Source of the DNA: an uncultured Oscillospiraceae bacterium | GTDB lineage: Bacteria > Bacillota > Clostridia > Oscillospirales > Ruminococcaceae | Direction of reading: 5' to 3' | Assembly: GCA_934462925.1 (NCBI GenBank) | Contig: CAKSIT010000016.1 | Span: 5,880-69,879 of the forward strand | DNA: 64,000 bases | Made by a program: the position numbers and the translations under genes | Notes under the pieces: model-generated | Databases searched by the model: none | Told to the model about the DNA's origin: nothing | What the model saw: only the letters and a program-made list of their open reading frames with translations | Part shown: in pieces, positions 16,986 to 25,642 of the stretch | Layout: the number at the start of each line of letters is the position of its first letter | How positions within the stretch are numbered: the first letter of the stretch is position 1

Positions 16986-19277
16986 TTATGCGAGAACGCT
17001 GTTGAGCTTCCACGCGCCGTTTTCCTTAACGAAGCTTACCGCGTACGCGTACCAGCCGCTCTTGCCGCAGTAGCTGCCAGTTCTCACGTAGAGCGTACCC
17101 TCTGCGGTGCTGCCGCCGTTTGCGGTGATAACGAGCGAGGTGTCCACCACGCGTATTGCCGTAAGGCTTGCGCCGTTGTAGCGCAGCGCGCCGTACTGCG
17201 AGATATCGCAGCGCTCCATAAGAGCCGCCGCGGCATTCTTGCCATAGCAGGCGTTTATCGAACTCAGCAGCAGCTCCTGCGAGTGAATGCCGCTGTCGCT
17301 GCACGTGCCGAGCGCGAGCGCGTTATTGAGCGCTATCGCCCTGTCCGCCGCCGCGCGAAGCTCCGCGGAAGCGACGTCCGCGAACTCGCCGAGCGTTACG
17401 GAGCGCTTGCCGTAAACGCTTTCGGTTATCTTCACCCTGCCGCCCGCAGCGCTTGCCGCGTAGAGCGCAGAACCGCTCTTGCGGTACTCTATCGCCGCAA
17501 GTTCGCGCAATGCCTCGGTCGGCGTAATCGCGCCGCCGCTAATCGTGTAGCAGCTGCCGCCCGTGCTGAAGCTCTGCGCCGAAGCGCCGAAGCTTACCGC
17601 CTCGTTAAACAGCTCCGTTCTTATAAAGCTCTCGGTCGCGGGGTCGAATATCTCCGTGCGGCCCGACACCGCCATCTCAGACGGCGCGAAAACCGCGTGC
17701 GTGAACGCAAGGTTCTTGCTGATAACGGGGCTGTTGTCGCAGGTCTTTATAAGCTCTGCGCCGCCCGCAATGCCGCACCTGTATATCTGCGTGAGCTGTC
17801 CGTCGGTCACCGCAAGGTAAACGCTGTCGCCCTGCGCCGCAAGGAGCGTTACCTTAGCGCACGACTCGAAGCAGGTGGCTATATACTGCGGCTCTGTGCC
17901 GCCGTTAAGGCGCGCGGTGTATACGTAGTACACGCCCTGTTCCTTAATATTCATCACGAGGATATCCGCGCTTTCGTTATAGCCGACGCCCGCGAGAGTG
18001 CCGTCCATAACCGCGTCTTCTGCGTTGAGGTCGGTTATCTCGCCGCTTTCGGCGTCCGCCAGAAGCAGCCTGCTGCGCCTGCCCTCGTCGCCCACGGCGC
18101 TTACCATAAGCCTGCCGCCGCGCTCGGATACCCAGCATATTTTCGCGTCCTTGCAGCTTTCCGAAGCGATAAGGCTCTCAGAGCCGTTTTCGTAGGAGTA
18201 GAGCGCAATTTCGTCGCCCGACTTTACATAGAACACGTTATCCGTAAGGAAGAACGCGCTGTCAGCGCTAATATATGTTTCGTACGAGAATTTAGCGGGA
18301 TTTTCGGGGAGCGTTACTCCATCGGGGAGCGTATCCGCAGCGGTATCCGTAGTAGTGTCCGCGGGGCGAGTATCCTCTGTGGGAAGCTCGGGTTCTGCGG
18401 GGGTTACCACAACGGGGCGCTGCTCCTCGGTCGTGGGGAGCGTAACGGGCGGTTCGTTCGTTTCAAACGAATCCTCGCTTTCTGCGGTATCGCCGCTTTC
18501 GGCGCTTGCCTGCTCGCTGCTTTCCGCAGACTCCTCCGTGCCGTCCATGCCGTCTGTTGTTTCAAAGGTGTCCTCTGCCGTGCCGTCATCGGCTTCTGCG
18601 GAATCCGCGCTTGTGTCGGGCGCGGTGGTATACTCGGGCAGGGGCGTTACATCGTCGGGCGCGGGAACGTCCACGCCCTCAGAACCTGTGGTGCTTATGG
18701 GTGTGATAACGGACATATCCGCGTCTGTTATCTCCTCGACTGTAAGCACGCGCAGGTCGCTTTCAAGCGTTTTCATAAGCGCGCCCTCGCAGTTTATGAC
18801 TGCGCCCGTTATCGTCCTGTCGCCGCCGAACGCGGCGCGCACCTCGTCCTCGCCTGCGACCTTAGTGCCGTCCGCAAAATACACCTGCTTTACAAGCACG
18901 CTCTCGGAATAGCCTGTAAGTATCTCCCTTGCCTGCGCGGGAGAATATGCCGCCGTAAACGACACGAGAACCTCGCGCCGTTCGGTGCTGTTTTCGTTGC
19001 GCTGAATGTCCTCAAGCGCCCTGCTGAGCCTTTCGTCTGCGGAGAGCCACGCGCGCCCGTCGGACTCGACAAGGCTTACGCCGCCGTGACCGCCCACGAA
19101 TACCGCCACAGCCGTGCCTACAGCCACGGTGCAAACCGCGGCGGCAGCCGTTATGCCAATATACAGCGGGATAGCCTTCTGCCTTGCGAACCTGCCCTTA
19201 CGCGCATTCGATTTTATCTTCTCGCTGTCAAACGAATACTCGCTCATAAGCTCCTTGTAAAAATCGTTCCTGTTCAC
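16986..19277 (-). CDS. Large membrane protein, probable anti-sigma partner of the ECF factor
   Basis: The 763-residue protein has a short cytoplasmic N-terminus (about 36 residues, Lys/Arg-rich), one membrane helix (about 37-61) and an extracellular domain to about 190. It continues with a Ser/Thr/Glu/Asp-rich linker (about 195-320) with poor sequence complexity, then a long beta-rich region resembling propeller blades, and a small C-terminal domain. Its place 71 bp downstream of an ECF sigma gene, and this topology, fit a transmembrane anti-sigma or sensor, although no ZAS or RsgI motif is visible. The start is GTG 19277, 9 nt after GGAGG. The signal sensed is unknown, and an effector surface protein is an alternative. 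Confidence 0.6.
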   Translation of the reverse strand: MNRNDFYKELMSEYSFDSEKIKSNARKGRFARQKAIPLYIGITAAAAVCTVAVGTAVAVFVGGHGGVSLVESDGRAWLSADERLSRALEDIQRNENSTERREVLVSFTAAYSPAQAREILTGYSESVLVKQVYFADGTKVAGEDEVRAAFGGDRTITGAVINCEGALMKTLESDLRVLTVEEITDADMSVITPISTTGSEGVDVPAPDDVTPLPEYTTAPDTSADSAEADDGTAEDTFETTDGMDGTEESAESSEQASAESGDTAESEDSFETNEPPVTLPTTEEQRPVVVTPAEPELPTEDTRPADTTTDTAADTLPDGVTLPENPAKFSYETYISADSAFFLTDNVFYVKSGDEIALYSYENGSESLIASESCKDAKICWVSERGGRLMVSAVGDEGRRSRLLLADAESGEITDLNAEDAVMDGTLAGVGYNESADILVMNIKEQGVYYVYTARLNGGTEPQYIATCFESCAKVTLLAAQGDSVYLAVTDGQLTQIYRCGIAGGAELIKTCDNSPVISKNLAFTHAVFAPSEMAVSGRTEIFDPATESFIRTELFNEAVSFGASAQSFSTGGSCYTISGGAITPTEALRELAAIEYRKSGSALYAASAAGGRVKITESVYGKRSVTLGEFADVASAELRAAADRAIALNNALALGTCSDSGIHSQELLLSSINACYGKNAAAALMERCDISQYGALRYNGASLTAIRVVDTSLVITANGGSTAEGTLYVRTGSYCGKSGWYAYAVSFVKENGAWKLNSVLA

Positions 19278-19348
19278 AAAGCATGACCTCCCTTCCGTAT
19301 CGTTATATTATATGCAAAATGCAGCATAGCGCCGCTAAATGCCGAATT

Positions 19349-19894
19349 TCATATGCCAAACTTTTTCTTCTGCCGCTCAATGGTGCGGTAAAGCTTGGTT
19401 TTCACCGTTGAAAGGTTAAGACCGAGCCTTTGCGCTACCTCGTCGAGCTTCATATCGCATACGAAATGCAGGTAGAAAATCTGCCCTACGGTTTCGTCCG
19501 CGCGCATTATGTCGTCAAAAATCTGTTTAGCGAGAAGCTTGTCGTGAATAGCCTCCTCAAGCCCCCTGCACTCGCGCGACATCTCCGCTTCAAGCGCGGC
19601 TTCCTCCTCCTCGGAGTAATCCGACATCACCGAAACGCGCGCCCTGCGCTTTACAAAGCCCGAAAAGAAGCTCCTGCACTCAAACTTTGCTATGTTTATC
19701 ACGAACGCCTCTGCGTTCTGAATATCCGCGTATCCCTTTTCGGAGATGCGCTTGTAAAAGCGGGTGTAAACGTTCTGAACTATGTCCTCCGCGTCCTGAA
19801 AGCGAGCCGCATGACTCACTACATAGCGCTTTACGGAGTCGAGCGTTTCAGCGTAAACGGCGTCGAAAAAGCTGTCAATGTCAGGATTACCCAC
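19349..19894 (-). CDS. ECF-family RNA polymerase sigma factor
   Basis: The product directs RNA polymerase to a stress or envelope regulon. It shows sigma-2 (DAEDIVQNVYTRFYKRI, about residue 30) and sigma-4 with the helix-turn-helix LDEVAQRLGLNLSTVKTKL near the C-terminus. I place the start at GTG 19894, giving 181 residues. AGGTGAG lies 6 nt upstream, and the longer ATG/TTG starts at 19942/19948 fall inside a candidate ECF promoter. A negatively charged segment (EEEEAALEAE) replaces the usual short linker. It forms an operon with the large membrane protein. Confidence 0.88.
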   Translation of the reverse strand: MGNPDIDSFFDAVYAETLDSVKRYVVSHAARFQDAEDIVQNVYTRFYKRISEKGYADIQNAEAFVINIAKFECRSFFSGFVKRRARVSVMSDYSEEEEAALEAEMSRECRGLEEAIHDKLLAKQIFDDIMRADETVGQIFYLHFVCDMKLDEVAQRLGLNLSTVKTKLYRTIERQKKKFGI

Positions 19895-19928
19895 GCGGAA
19901 CTCACCTCGCTTACCCGCCTTCAGAACT

Positions 19929-19958
19929 GTAGTCTGCGGCATTTTCAAAAAAGTTTCA
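19929..19958 (-). promoter_or_regulatory. Candidate autoregulated ECF promoter
   Basis: On the minus strand, TGAAAC (19958-19953) followed by a T-rich spacer and AGACTAC (-10 region, 19935-19929) resembles promoters read by ECF factors of the SigW/SigV type (TGAAAC ... CGTCTA). It would give a leader of about 28 nt with its own ribosome site and GTG 19894. This supports the short start for the sigma factor. Confidence 0.5.
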
Positions 19959-19977
19959 GAGATTTGTAAGTTTTTTA

Positions 19978-20026
19978 GGGCAATACTGCAAAAAAGGCGT
20001 TAGCCGTTAATTGTGCGGTATTGCCC
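19978..20026. repeat. Inverted repeat in the leader before the ECF sigma gene
   Basis: GGGCAATAC (19978-19986) and GTATTGCCC (20018-20026) form a perfect 9-bp stem around a 31-nt loop, between the sigma-A promoter and the ECF promoter. No T-run follows on either strand, so an operator or leader structure is more likely than a terminator. Confidence 0.5.
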
Positions 20027-20107
20027 CAGTAATTTTGCAGGAAGCCGCCTGCCAAGCGGCAGGGTGCGGCGCGCAACGTTATTAGTTTACCGCCGCGCTA
20101 TCTTATT

Positions 20108-20136
20108 ATTATACAGCATTGTCCGTATTTTGTCAA
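20108..20136 (-). promoter_or_regulatory. Perfect consensus sigma-A promoter reading toward the ECF sigma gene
   Basis: On the minus strand, TTGACA (20136-20131), 17 bp, then TATAAT (20113-20108). Transcription would run through a GC-rich structured leader (CTGCC/GGCAG stem, then the inverted repeat at 19978-20026) into the sigma gene. The leader could also contain a small RNA, but I see no clear terminator to end it. Confidence 0.75.
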
Positions 20137-20150
20137 TCACCAAAAGCTAT

Positions 20151-21317
20151 TTACGCTAGGTGCGACATCACAATGTTCTTAAGCCTTCTTGCGAGCGTAC
20201 CCGCGCGCCCCACGCCCGCCTGCTGCGCGCCGTATACCATTGTAATGCCGTGCGCGGGCTCGTTTGAGAAAAACGTGCCGAGCCAGCCGTCCCAACCGTA
20301 CTCCCCGCGGGAAGCTAGGAGCGTTGTGCGCGTTTCGTCGCGGCACACGCGCATAAGGCTGCCGTAGGTATAGCCGCGCATCCACTCCCAGCCCTCTGCA
20401 AGCTGCGGGTCGAGCGCGGGCGCGATTCCCCCCGCCGTTAAGCGGCGCACGGCGGCCTCGGGCATAATGCGCCGTCCTGCGTAAACGCCGCCCGCAAGCA
20501 GCATAGCGCCGAATTTAGCGTAGTCGTCAAGCGTGGAGCAAAGCCCCGCCCCGCCCGACTGGAACGCGGGGACAATATCGCGCTTATAGGGGAGCGCCAA
20601 GTGATTTGTCTGCACCTCGCGCAGGCCGTTTTCGGCGTAGTCGTAGGCTTTTGCAAGGCGGCTTTGCTTTTCTTTTGGAACGTAAAAGTTCGTATCGCTC
20701 ATGCCGAGCGGCTCGAAAAAGCTCTCCATAAGGAACTCGCGAAACGTCTTGCCGCTTACCGCCTCGACTACCGCGCCCAGAATATCCGCCGAAGCGCCGT
20801 ATCTGAAGCGCTCGCCCGGCTCGAACCAGAGCGGGACTTCCGCCATTTTCTGCGCAAACTGCATGGTGGTAACGGGGCTTTCGCCGTAAATGGACTGCTC
20901 GGTTTCCCAAAAGACCCTGCCGCTTTCGCGGCCTGCCATGTCGTTGTCGGGGTAGGGAATGCCCGAGGTCATATTGAGCAGGTCGCTTACGGTGATATGG
21001 CGCTTTGCGGGGCGCAGCTCGCCGTTTTCGCAAACGTTCATCTGCGAGAACGCGGGCAGGTAGTCGCTAAGCCACGCGCCGAGGTCGAGCCTGCCCTGCG
21101 CCGCGAGCAGCATTACAGCCGCCGCCGTTACGGGCTTTGTCTGCGAGTACAGGCGGAATATCGTATCGCGCTCAACGGGCAGGGCGTTTTCTATGTCGCG
21201 CATACCGTAAGCGCAGAACGCGGCTTCCTTGCCGTCCTTAAGCACGAGAACGCCCGCGCCTGCAACGTCGCCCGCTTCAACGGCGGACTTAAGGGCTGCT
21301 GTAAGTTGCTTTTCCAT
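20151..21317 (-). CDS. Serine beta-lactamase-fold hydrolase (class C/esterase type)
   Basis: A penicillin-binding-protein-like hydrolase of the class C beta-lactamase/esterase superfamily. The 388-residue protein has the catalytic S-x-x-K motif as SQTK (Ser near residue 58) and a Tyr motif YGA (in place of YxN, near 173). A C-terminal HG-type region reads HGITMVYG. There is no signal peptide, so the enzyme is probably cytoplasmic and more likely an esterase or peptidase than a resistance lactamase. AAGGAGTCCCAC precedes the ATG. Neighbours give no functional clue. Confidence 0.85.
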   Translation of the reverse strand: MEKQLTAALKSAVEAGDVAGAGVLVLKDGKEAAFCAYGMRDIENALPVERDTIFRLYSQTKPVTAAAVMLLAAQGRLDLGAWLSDYLPAFSQMNVCENGELRPAKRHITVSDLLNMTSGIPYPDNDMAGRESGRVFWETEQSIYGESPVTTMQFAQKMAEVPLWFEPGERFRYGASADILGAVVEAVSGKTFREFLMESFFEPLGMSDTNFYVPKEKQSRLAKAYDYAENGLREVQTNHLALPYKRDIVPAFQSGGAGLCSTLDDYAKFGAMLLAGGVYAGRRIMPEAAVRRLTAGGIAPALDPQLAEGWEWMRGYTYGSLMRVCRDETRTTLLASRGEYGWDGWLGTFFSNEPAHGITMVYGAQQAGVGRAGTLARRLKNIVMSHLA

Positions 21318-21348
21318 GTGGGACTCCTTATAAATAAAGTATTATATA

Positions 21349-21391
21349 GGCTTTGGGGGAAAACGAGAGTTTTTCAGGCACGCCGCGCCTT
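21349..21391 (+). repeat. Short fragment of the dispersed repeat family
   Basis: GGCTTTGGGGGAAAACGAGAG and the following TTTTTCAGGCACGCCGCGCC match the first 45 bp of the family at 11193 and 13292. It lies just before copy 3, as if the head of the element were duplicated. Confidence 0.6.
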
Positions 21392-21427
21392 TTGCCGCAT
21401 AATTATATCGGCAGGAAGTATAAGATA

Positions 21428-21634
21428 GGCTATGGGGGGAAAACTCTTGTTTTCCCCCCATGCCCCCTTTAGCGCTTTTAACGCGTAATGGTAAGTGGTG
21501 GGGCTAGGTCTGTCGGTCAGCCCCTCTGTCGCTATGCGACACCTCCCCAACGGGGAGACACCCCACACCCCTGCTTCCTTTTGTGCCAAAAGGAAGCGAA
21601 AATCTGTTCGCTGCGCGGTAAGTTCTATGTTTAT
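21428..21634 (+). repeat. Dispersed intergenic repeat, copy 3
   Basis: Third copy, same orientation as the other two, lacking the CAGGCACGCTGCGCTTAGCC segment near its start, where a GGGGGGAAAAC/GTTTTCCCCCC palindrome stands instead. It lies between the beta-lactamase-like gene start and the secDF end. Confidence 0.8.
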
Positions 21635-21647
21635 TGCTAATCGGCTC

Positions 21648-24002
21648 TTAATTCTTGGCGGTTCTGCTCTTGTTCCACCATATCCAGATTGGACCTGCAA
21701 GGCACAGCGAGGAGAAGAAGCCGAACGCCATACCGAACGACAGCGGCAGCGCGAACGAAATAATGGACGTTACGCCCATTACCGAGCATACGATAACTAC
21801 GCACACCATGGAAACAAGCGTTGTAGCCGTGGTGATTATCGAGCGCGATAGCGTCTGATTTATCGAGAGATTAACAAGCTGCGCGTCGTCGAGCTTCTTG
21901 CCGTAGCGCGCGCGGTTTTCGCGCAGGCGGTCGTAGATGATGATGGTGTTGTTGATGGAGTAGCCAAGCAGCGTAAGCACCACCGCCATAAAGTTGGAAT
22001 CGAGCGGCATATTGCAGATAACGTAAATTGCGTAGGTCAGTATAACGTCGTGCAGCAGGCAGAATATTGCGATAACGCCCGCGCTCCAGCCGCCTATCTT
22101 CTTAAAGCGGAACGCAATGTACACTACAAGCAGCACGAACGCCGCCACTACCGCGATAAGGCAGGAGATGAAGAACTGCGAACCCGCCGAAGCCGAAACG
22201 TTCGTTGTGTCAACGTTGGTAACGGCGTTGTCGGGGTACGCTTCCGCGAGTTTGTCGCTTATGCTTTCAAGCATTGCGTCGTCCATTTTTTCGTCAGCTG
22301 CAAAGGATACTACGAGCGTCTGCAGGTCGCCTGCAAGGCTTGTACCCGTGGTTACGGTAGCGCGCGGAGTGCCAAGCTCCTCAACGGTCTTCTTTACGTC
22401 CTCTGCGACAATCACCGAGGAATCCGTGTCGGAGTAGCTGTAGGTTATCATAGTACCGCCCTTGAAGCGGATATCGACGTCGACGCCGAGAACGAAACTC
22501 AGTATAAGCGTAAGCGCGAGGCAGCCGCCCGCTATACCCACGAATACCTTTGTCCTGCCGACAAAGTCGAAGCTCGTTTTTGCCTTAACCTCAACGGGAA
22601 GCACAGTGTCCTTGCCCTGCTCAACGTCGGCAGCGGAGGCTTCCGCCTTGGGAACGCCAAAGAGCCACGCCTTTCTGAAGGGCTTGAACTTTGAGAGAGA
22701 AACCGTCATAAGGCGGGTGAACCAGCACGCCATGATAAAGTTCATTATAATACCCGCAAGCAGCGTGTAGCCGAACGAGTAAATAGTACCCTGCGTAGAA
22801 GCGCCGAACCACGTGCCGAACACCGCCATGAGTATCACAGCGACGATAATTACGGTGAGGTTGGAGTCGAGGATTGCGGTAAAGCCGCGCGAGAAGCCGT
22901 TCTTGAGCGCGCCGTCTATGGTGCGGCCCGCTTTAAGCTCCTCTTTAATGCGCTCGGCGGTAACGACGTTGGCGTCAACGCCCATGCCCACGGACAGGAT
23001 AATACCCGCGATACCGGGCAGCGTGAGCGAGCTTGCCGCGTTGAACGCGAAGAAGCCCGTGATAGCCGCGAACATTCCCGCTACCTGACCCGTAAGCGCG
23101 ATAACCGCCACAACGCCCGGCAGGCGGTAGTAGATTATCATGAATATAGAGATAATGATGAACGCGATAAGACCCGCTATAGCCATAGCGTCGCGCGCGC
23201 CCATGCCGAGTATCGGCGAGATGGTGGAAAGGCTGTCCACCTCGAGCTTGAACGGCAGCGCGCCGCCGTTTATCTTGTTTGCGAGAGCAGTTGCGCTGTC
23301 CGCGTCGAAGCTGCCCGAGATAACGGCTTCGCCGCCTTCTATCTTCTCGTTAACGCTCGGGTAGGAAATGCAGATGTCGTCCATCCATATGGAAATGCAG
23401 TCGCCTATAAGGCGCTCTGTAGCGTCCGCGAACGCTTCCTTGCCGCTTTCCTTTAGCGCAAGGCGCACGATATGCTGCTTGTTTTCGTTGTCGTACCATG
23501 CGCTCGCGCTTTCAACGTCAGCGCCCGTGAGAACTATGTTCTCGCTCTTGCCGGTGGGCAGGCCGTCGCTGTCTACCTCGTGTCCCTCGCGGAAGGTGAG
23601 AAGCGCGGTTTCGCCTATCTCCTTTACCGCCTGTTCGGGGTCGAACGACGTGTCGTCGCTCTGCCACGGGAACTGCACGATTATCGTGTTCGAGGTGATA
23701 TCGGTGTACACCTCGTAGTCGCTTATGTTCTTGTCGAGCAGTCGCGTTTCTATTATGGACTTTGCGGCGTTGAGGTCGTCCTCGGTTATGTCGTGGCTTG
23801 CCGCGTAATCGTCGGGTACGCCGAACGTTACGTTAACGCCGCCGCGGATATCGATACCCCACCTTATGTCGTCTATGCCCCATATTATCGCGGTTTCGGT
23901 ATCGCCGTAGCGCGTGCTTACTCCAAGCGTGGAGAGCAGCGTGAATACCACGATAAGGAAGAATACAACGAAAAAGACGGGCTTTGTGATTTTACTTTTC
24001 AA
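21648..24002 (-). CDS. secDF: Protein translocase SecDF fusion
   Basis: SecD and SecF form a proton-driven membrane complex that helps late steps of Sec export. The protein (784 residues) fuses both, as in Bacillus and Clostridia. SecD has its first helix at about residues 5-28, the WGIDIRGGVNVTFG motif, a periplasmic-type P1 domain and a six-helix block. SecF follows from about 480 with the DVDIRFKGGTMI motif and a second helix block. The start is taken as TTG 24002, because GGAGTGA lies 8 nt upstream; the in-frame GTG 24014 is part of that ribosome site. Own promoter at 24066-24094. Confidence 0.95.
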   Translation of the reverse strand: MKSKITKPVFFVVFFLIVVFTLLSTLGVSTRYGDTETAIIWGIDDIRWGIDIRGGVNVTFGVPDDYAASHDITEDDLNAAKSIIETRLLDKNISDYEVYTDITSNTIIVQFPWQSDDTSFDPEQAVKEIGETALLTFREGHEVDSDGLPTGKSENIVLTGADVESASAWYDNENKQHIVRLALKESGKEAFADATERLIGDCISIWMDDICISYPSVNEKIEGGEAVISGSFDADSATALANKINGGALPFKLEVDSLSTISPILGMGARDAMAIAGLIAFIIISIFMIIYYRLPGVVAVIALTGQVAGMFAAITGFFAFNAASSLTLPGIAGIILSVGMGVDANVVTAERIKEELKAGRTIDGALKNGFSRGFTAILDSNLTVIIVAVILMAVFGTWFGASTQGTIYSFGYTLLAGIIMNFIMACWFTRLMTVSLSKFKPFRKAWLFGVPKAEASAADVEQGKDTVLPVEVKAKTSFDFVGRTKVFVGIAGGCLALTLILSFVLGVDVDIRFKGGTMITYSYSDTDSSVIVAEDVKKTVEELGTPRATVTTGTSLAGDLQTLVVSFAADEKMDDAMLESISDKLAEAYPDNAVTNVDTTNVSASAGSQFFISCLIAVVAAFVLLVVYIAFRFKKIGGWSAGVIAIFCLLHDVILTYAIYVICNMPLDSNFMAVVLTLLGYSINNTIIIYDRLRENRARYGKKLDDAQLVNLSINQTLSRSIITTATTLVSMVCVVIVCSVMGVTSIISFALPLSFGMAFGFFSSLCLAGPIWIWWNKSRTAKN

Positions 24003-24065
24003 TTGTGCTTTCACTCCGTTTCATATTTTGGCGCGTGAAAAACCCGCGCTATTCTGCATTTTATT

Positions 24066-24094
24066 ATTATAATATATTTCTTTCAAATAGTCAA
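24066..24094 (-). promoter_or_regulatory. Sigma-A promoter of secDF
   Basis: On the minus strand, TTGACT (24094-24089), 17 bp, TATAAT (24071-24066). Confidence 0.8.
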
Positions 24095-24112
24095 TAGGAA
24101 GAAGCTAAAAAA

Positions 24113-24253
24113 ATGCGTAATTATCAATTCGTAATTCGTAATGCGTAATGCGTAATTATTGTGTCCGCTGCGCGGACGGATTTTAATAACCGCCGTAGTT
24201 CCCGCCGCAGTGGTTTACGGCACATTCATTACGAATTACGCATTACGCATTAA
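24113..24253. repeat. Foldback element made of GCGTAAT units
   Basis: Tandem TAATTCGTAATGCGTAATG units (24113-24157) face their inverted copy ATTACGAATTACGCATTACG (24227-24253). The centre holds a GTCCGC/GCGGAC hairpin (24163-24177). The whole can fold as a long hairpin of about 140 nt, and a small mobile or REP-like element is likely. Confidence 0.65.
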
Positions 24254-24257
24254 ATCC

Positions 24258-24286
24258 TTGACTTTAGCAAAGCCTTATGATAAAAT
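24258..24286 (+). promoter_or_regulatory. Sigma-A promoter of the GT4 gene
   Basis: TTGACT (24258-24263), 17 bp, TAAAAT (24281-24286). Confidence 0.7.
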
Positions 24287-24308
24287 AAAGGAGCAAGTGT
24301 TAAAAGGA

Positions 24309-24342
24309 CAATTACGAATTACGCATTACGAATTACGCATTA
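24309..24342. repeat. Further GCGTAAT-family array in the GT4 leader
   Basis: ATTACGAATTACGCATTACG followed by AATTACGCATTA, in the inverted orientation, between the promoter and the start of the glycosyltransferase gene. Confidence 0.65.
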
Positions 24343-24364
24343 AAAAAGGGTGTGTTGCTTAAAT

Positions 24365-25519
24365 ATGACAGCTAAAAATCCCCCCCTGCGCGTGGCGCAG
24401 CTGTTGGGAAAAATGAACGGCGGCGGCGTTGAGCAGGTAGTGATGAACTACTACGGCGCTATAGACCGCGGGCTTGTACAGTTCGACTTTTACGCGTTCA
24501 GAAGCTCTGCGCGCGTGCCTGCGGAGCAGATAAAGAGCATGGGCGGCGGGCTTTACCTGCTGTGCGGGTTCAGCCGCCCGGTAAGGTATGTGCGAACGCT
24601 CACGAAGCTGCTGCGCGAGGGCGGCTACACTATAGCGCACTGCCATCTCGGCACTCTCTCGTTCCTGCCGCTGCTTGCGGCGAGGCGCGCGGGCGTACCC
24701 GTGCGTATAATCCACAACCACAGCACCTCGGGCGGGCGGCGCGAATGGCTGCGCAATCTTGCAAAGGCGCTGCTCAAACCCCTTGCAGCGCTGCACGCAA
24801 CGCACCGCGTGGCGTGTTCGGAGTACGCGGCGCGGTGGTTCTTTAAAAATAAGCCCGTGTGCGAGATTGACGACGAAAACGCGCCCGAGTGCGCCGTGCG
24901 GCTTATGCGCAACGCCATAGACACGGGGCGCTTTGCGTACAGCGAGAGCGCGCGCAGCAGCTTTCGCGGGGAGCTTCGCATAGCCTCGGGGACGCTTGTG
25001 TTCGCGCACGTGGGGCGCTTCTGCCCGCAGAAAAACCAGTCGTTCCTTATACCCGTGTTTAAGGAGATAGCGGCGAAGCACCCCAACTCCCGCCTTATTT
25101 TTGCGGGCGAGGGCGCGGATATGCAGCTTGTAAGGGCGCAGGCTATGGCGGCGGGTATCGCGGACAAGGTGGTGTTCGCGGGGCAGCGCGCGGACGTCGA
25201 GCGGCTGTATTCCGCGGCGGACTGCTTTTTGCTGCCCTCAAACTACGAGGGGCTCGGAATGTGCGGCATAGAAGCGCAGTGTGCGGGGCTGTTCTGCCTG
25301 TTTTCGGACAGAGTGCCGCGCGAGGTTAAGGTGACCCCCAACGCGCAGCTTCTGCCCCTCGGCGAGCCTGCGGACTGGGCTTTCGCGGCGCTCGGCTGCG
25401 CGCGTATTCACAGCCGCGATACGGCGGAGTATGTGCGCGCGGCGGGCTACGACATAAACGAGCAGGCGCAAAAGCTCGCGGCGTATTATATTTCACTTGC
25501 AGAAAACGCGCAGAAATAG
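24365..25519 (+). CDS. Family GT4 glycosyltransferase
   Basis: A retaining GT-B glycosyltransferase using a nucleotide sugar. The 384-residue protein has an N-terminal GKMNGGGVEQVVMNYY motif typical of EpsF-like enzymes. Its C-terminal donor domain has the block VGRFCPQKNQ and the E-x7-E-type region NYEGLGMCGIEAQCAG. ATG 24365 is chosen as start; AAAAAAGGG lies upstream at a rather long distance, and the in-frame GTG 24350 would sit too close to it. It is a single gene with host codon use, separate from the polysaccharide island. The acceptor is unknown; exopolysaccharide synthesis is plausible. Confidence 0.87.
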   Translation: MTAKNPPLRVAQLLGKMNGGGVEQVVMNYYGAIDRGLVQFDFYAFRSSARVPAEQIKSMGGGLYLLCGFSRPVRYVRTLTKLLREGGYTIAHCHLGTLSFLPLLAARRAGVPVRIIHNHSTSGGRREWLRNLAKALLKPLAALHATHRVACSEYAARWFFKNKPVCEIDDENAPECAVRLMRNAIDTGRFAYSESARSSFRGELRIASGTLVFAHVGRFCPQKNQSFLIPVFKEIAAKHPNSRLIFAGEGADMQLVRAQAMAAGIADKVVFAGQRADVERLYSAADCFLLPSNYEGLGMCGIEAQCAGLFCLFSDRVPREVKVTPNAQLLPLGEPADWAFAALGCARIHSRDTAEYVRAAGYDINEQAQKLAAYYISLAENAQK

Positions 25520-25591
25520 CGCGCTGACGCCTGCATTTTAGGCAAAAGCGCACAAAATACGCGCAAAATCCGCACAAAACCGCCTTTTTGC

Positions 25592-25620
25592 TTGACAAAT
25601 GCGCGCGGGCGTGGTATACT
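25592..25620 (+). promoter_or_regulatory. Sigma-A promoter of the amino-acid ABC transporter operon
   Basis: TTGACA (25592-25597), 17 bp, TATACT (25615-25620). Confidence 0.82.
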
Positions 25621-25642
25621 TGGTATTGCGCTACAGGCGCAA

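Noticed and set aside
16537..17013. 158-codon minus-strand frame with internal peptide repeats
   Set aside because: It runs through a terminator and a degenerate repeat block and overlaps the NusG-II gene; it has no ribosome site.
19895..19948. Longer ECF sigma start at 19942/19948
   Set aside because: It has no ribosome site and overlaps a likely ECF promoter; GTG 19894 has AGGTGAG at the right distance.
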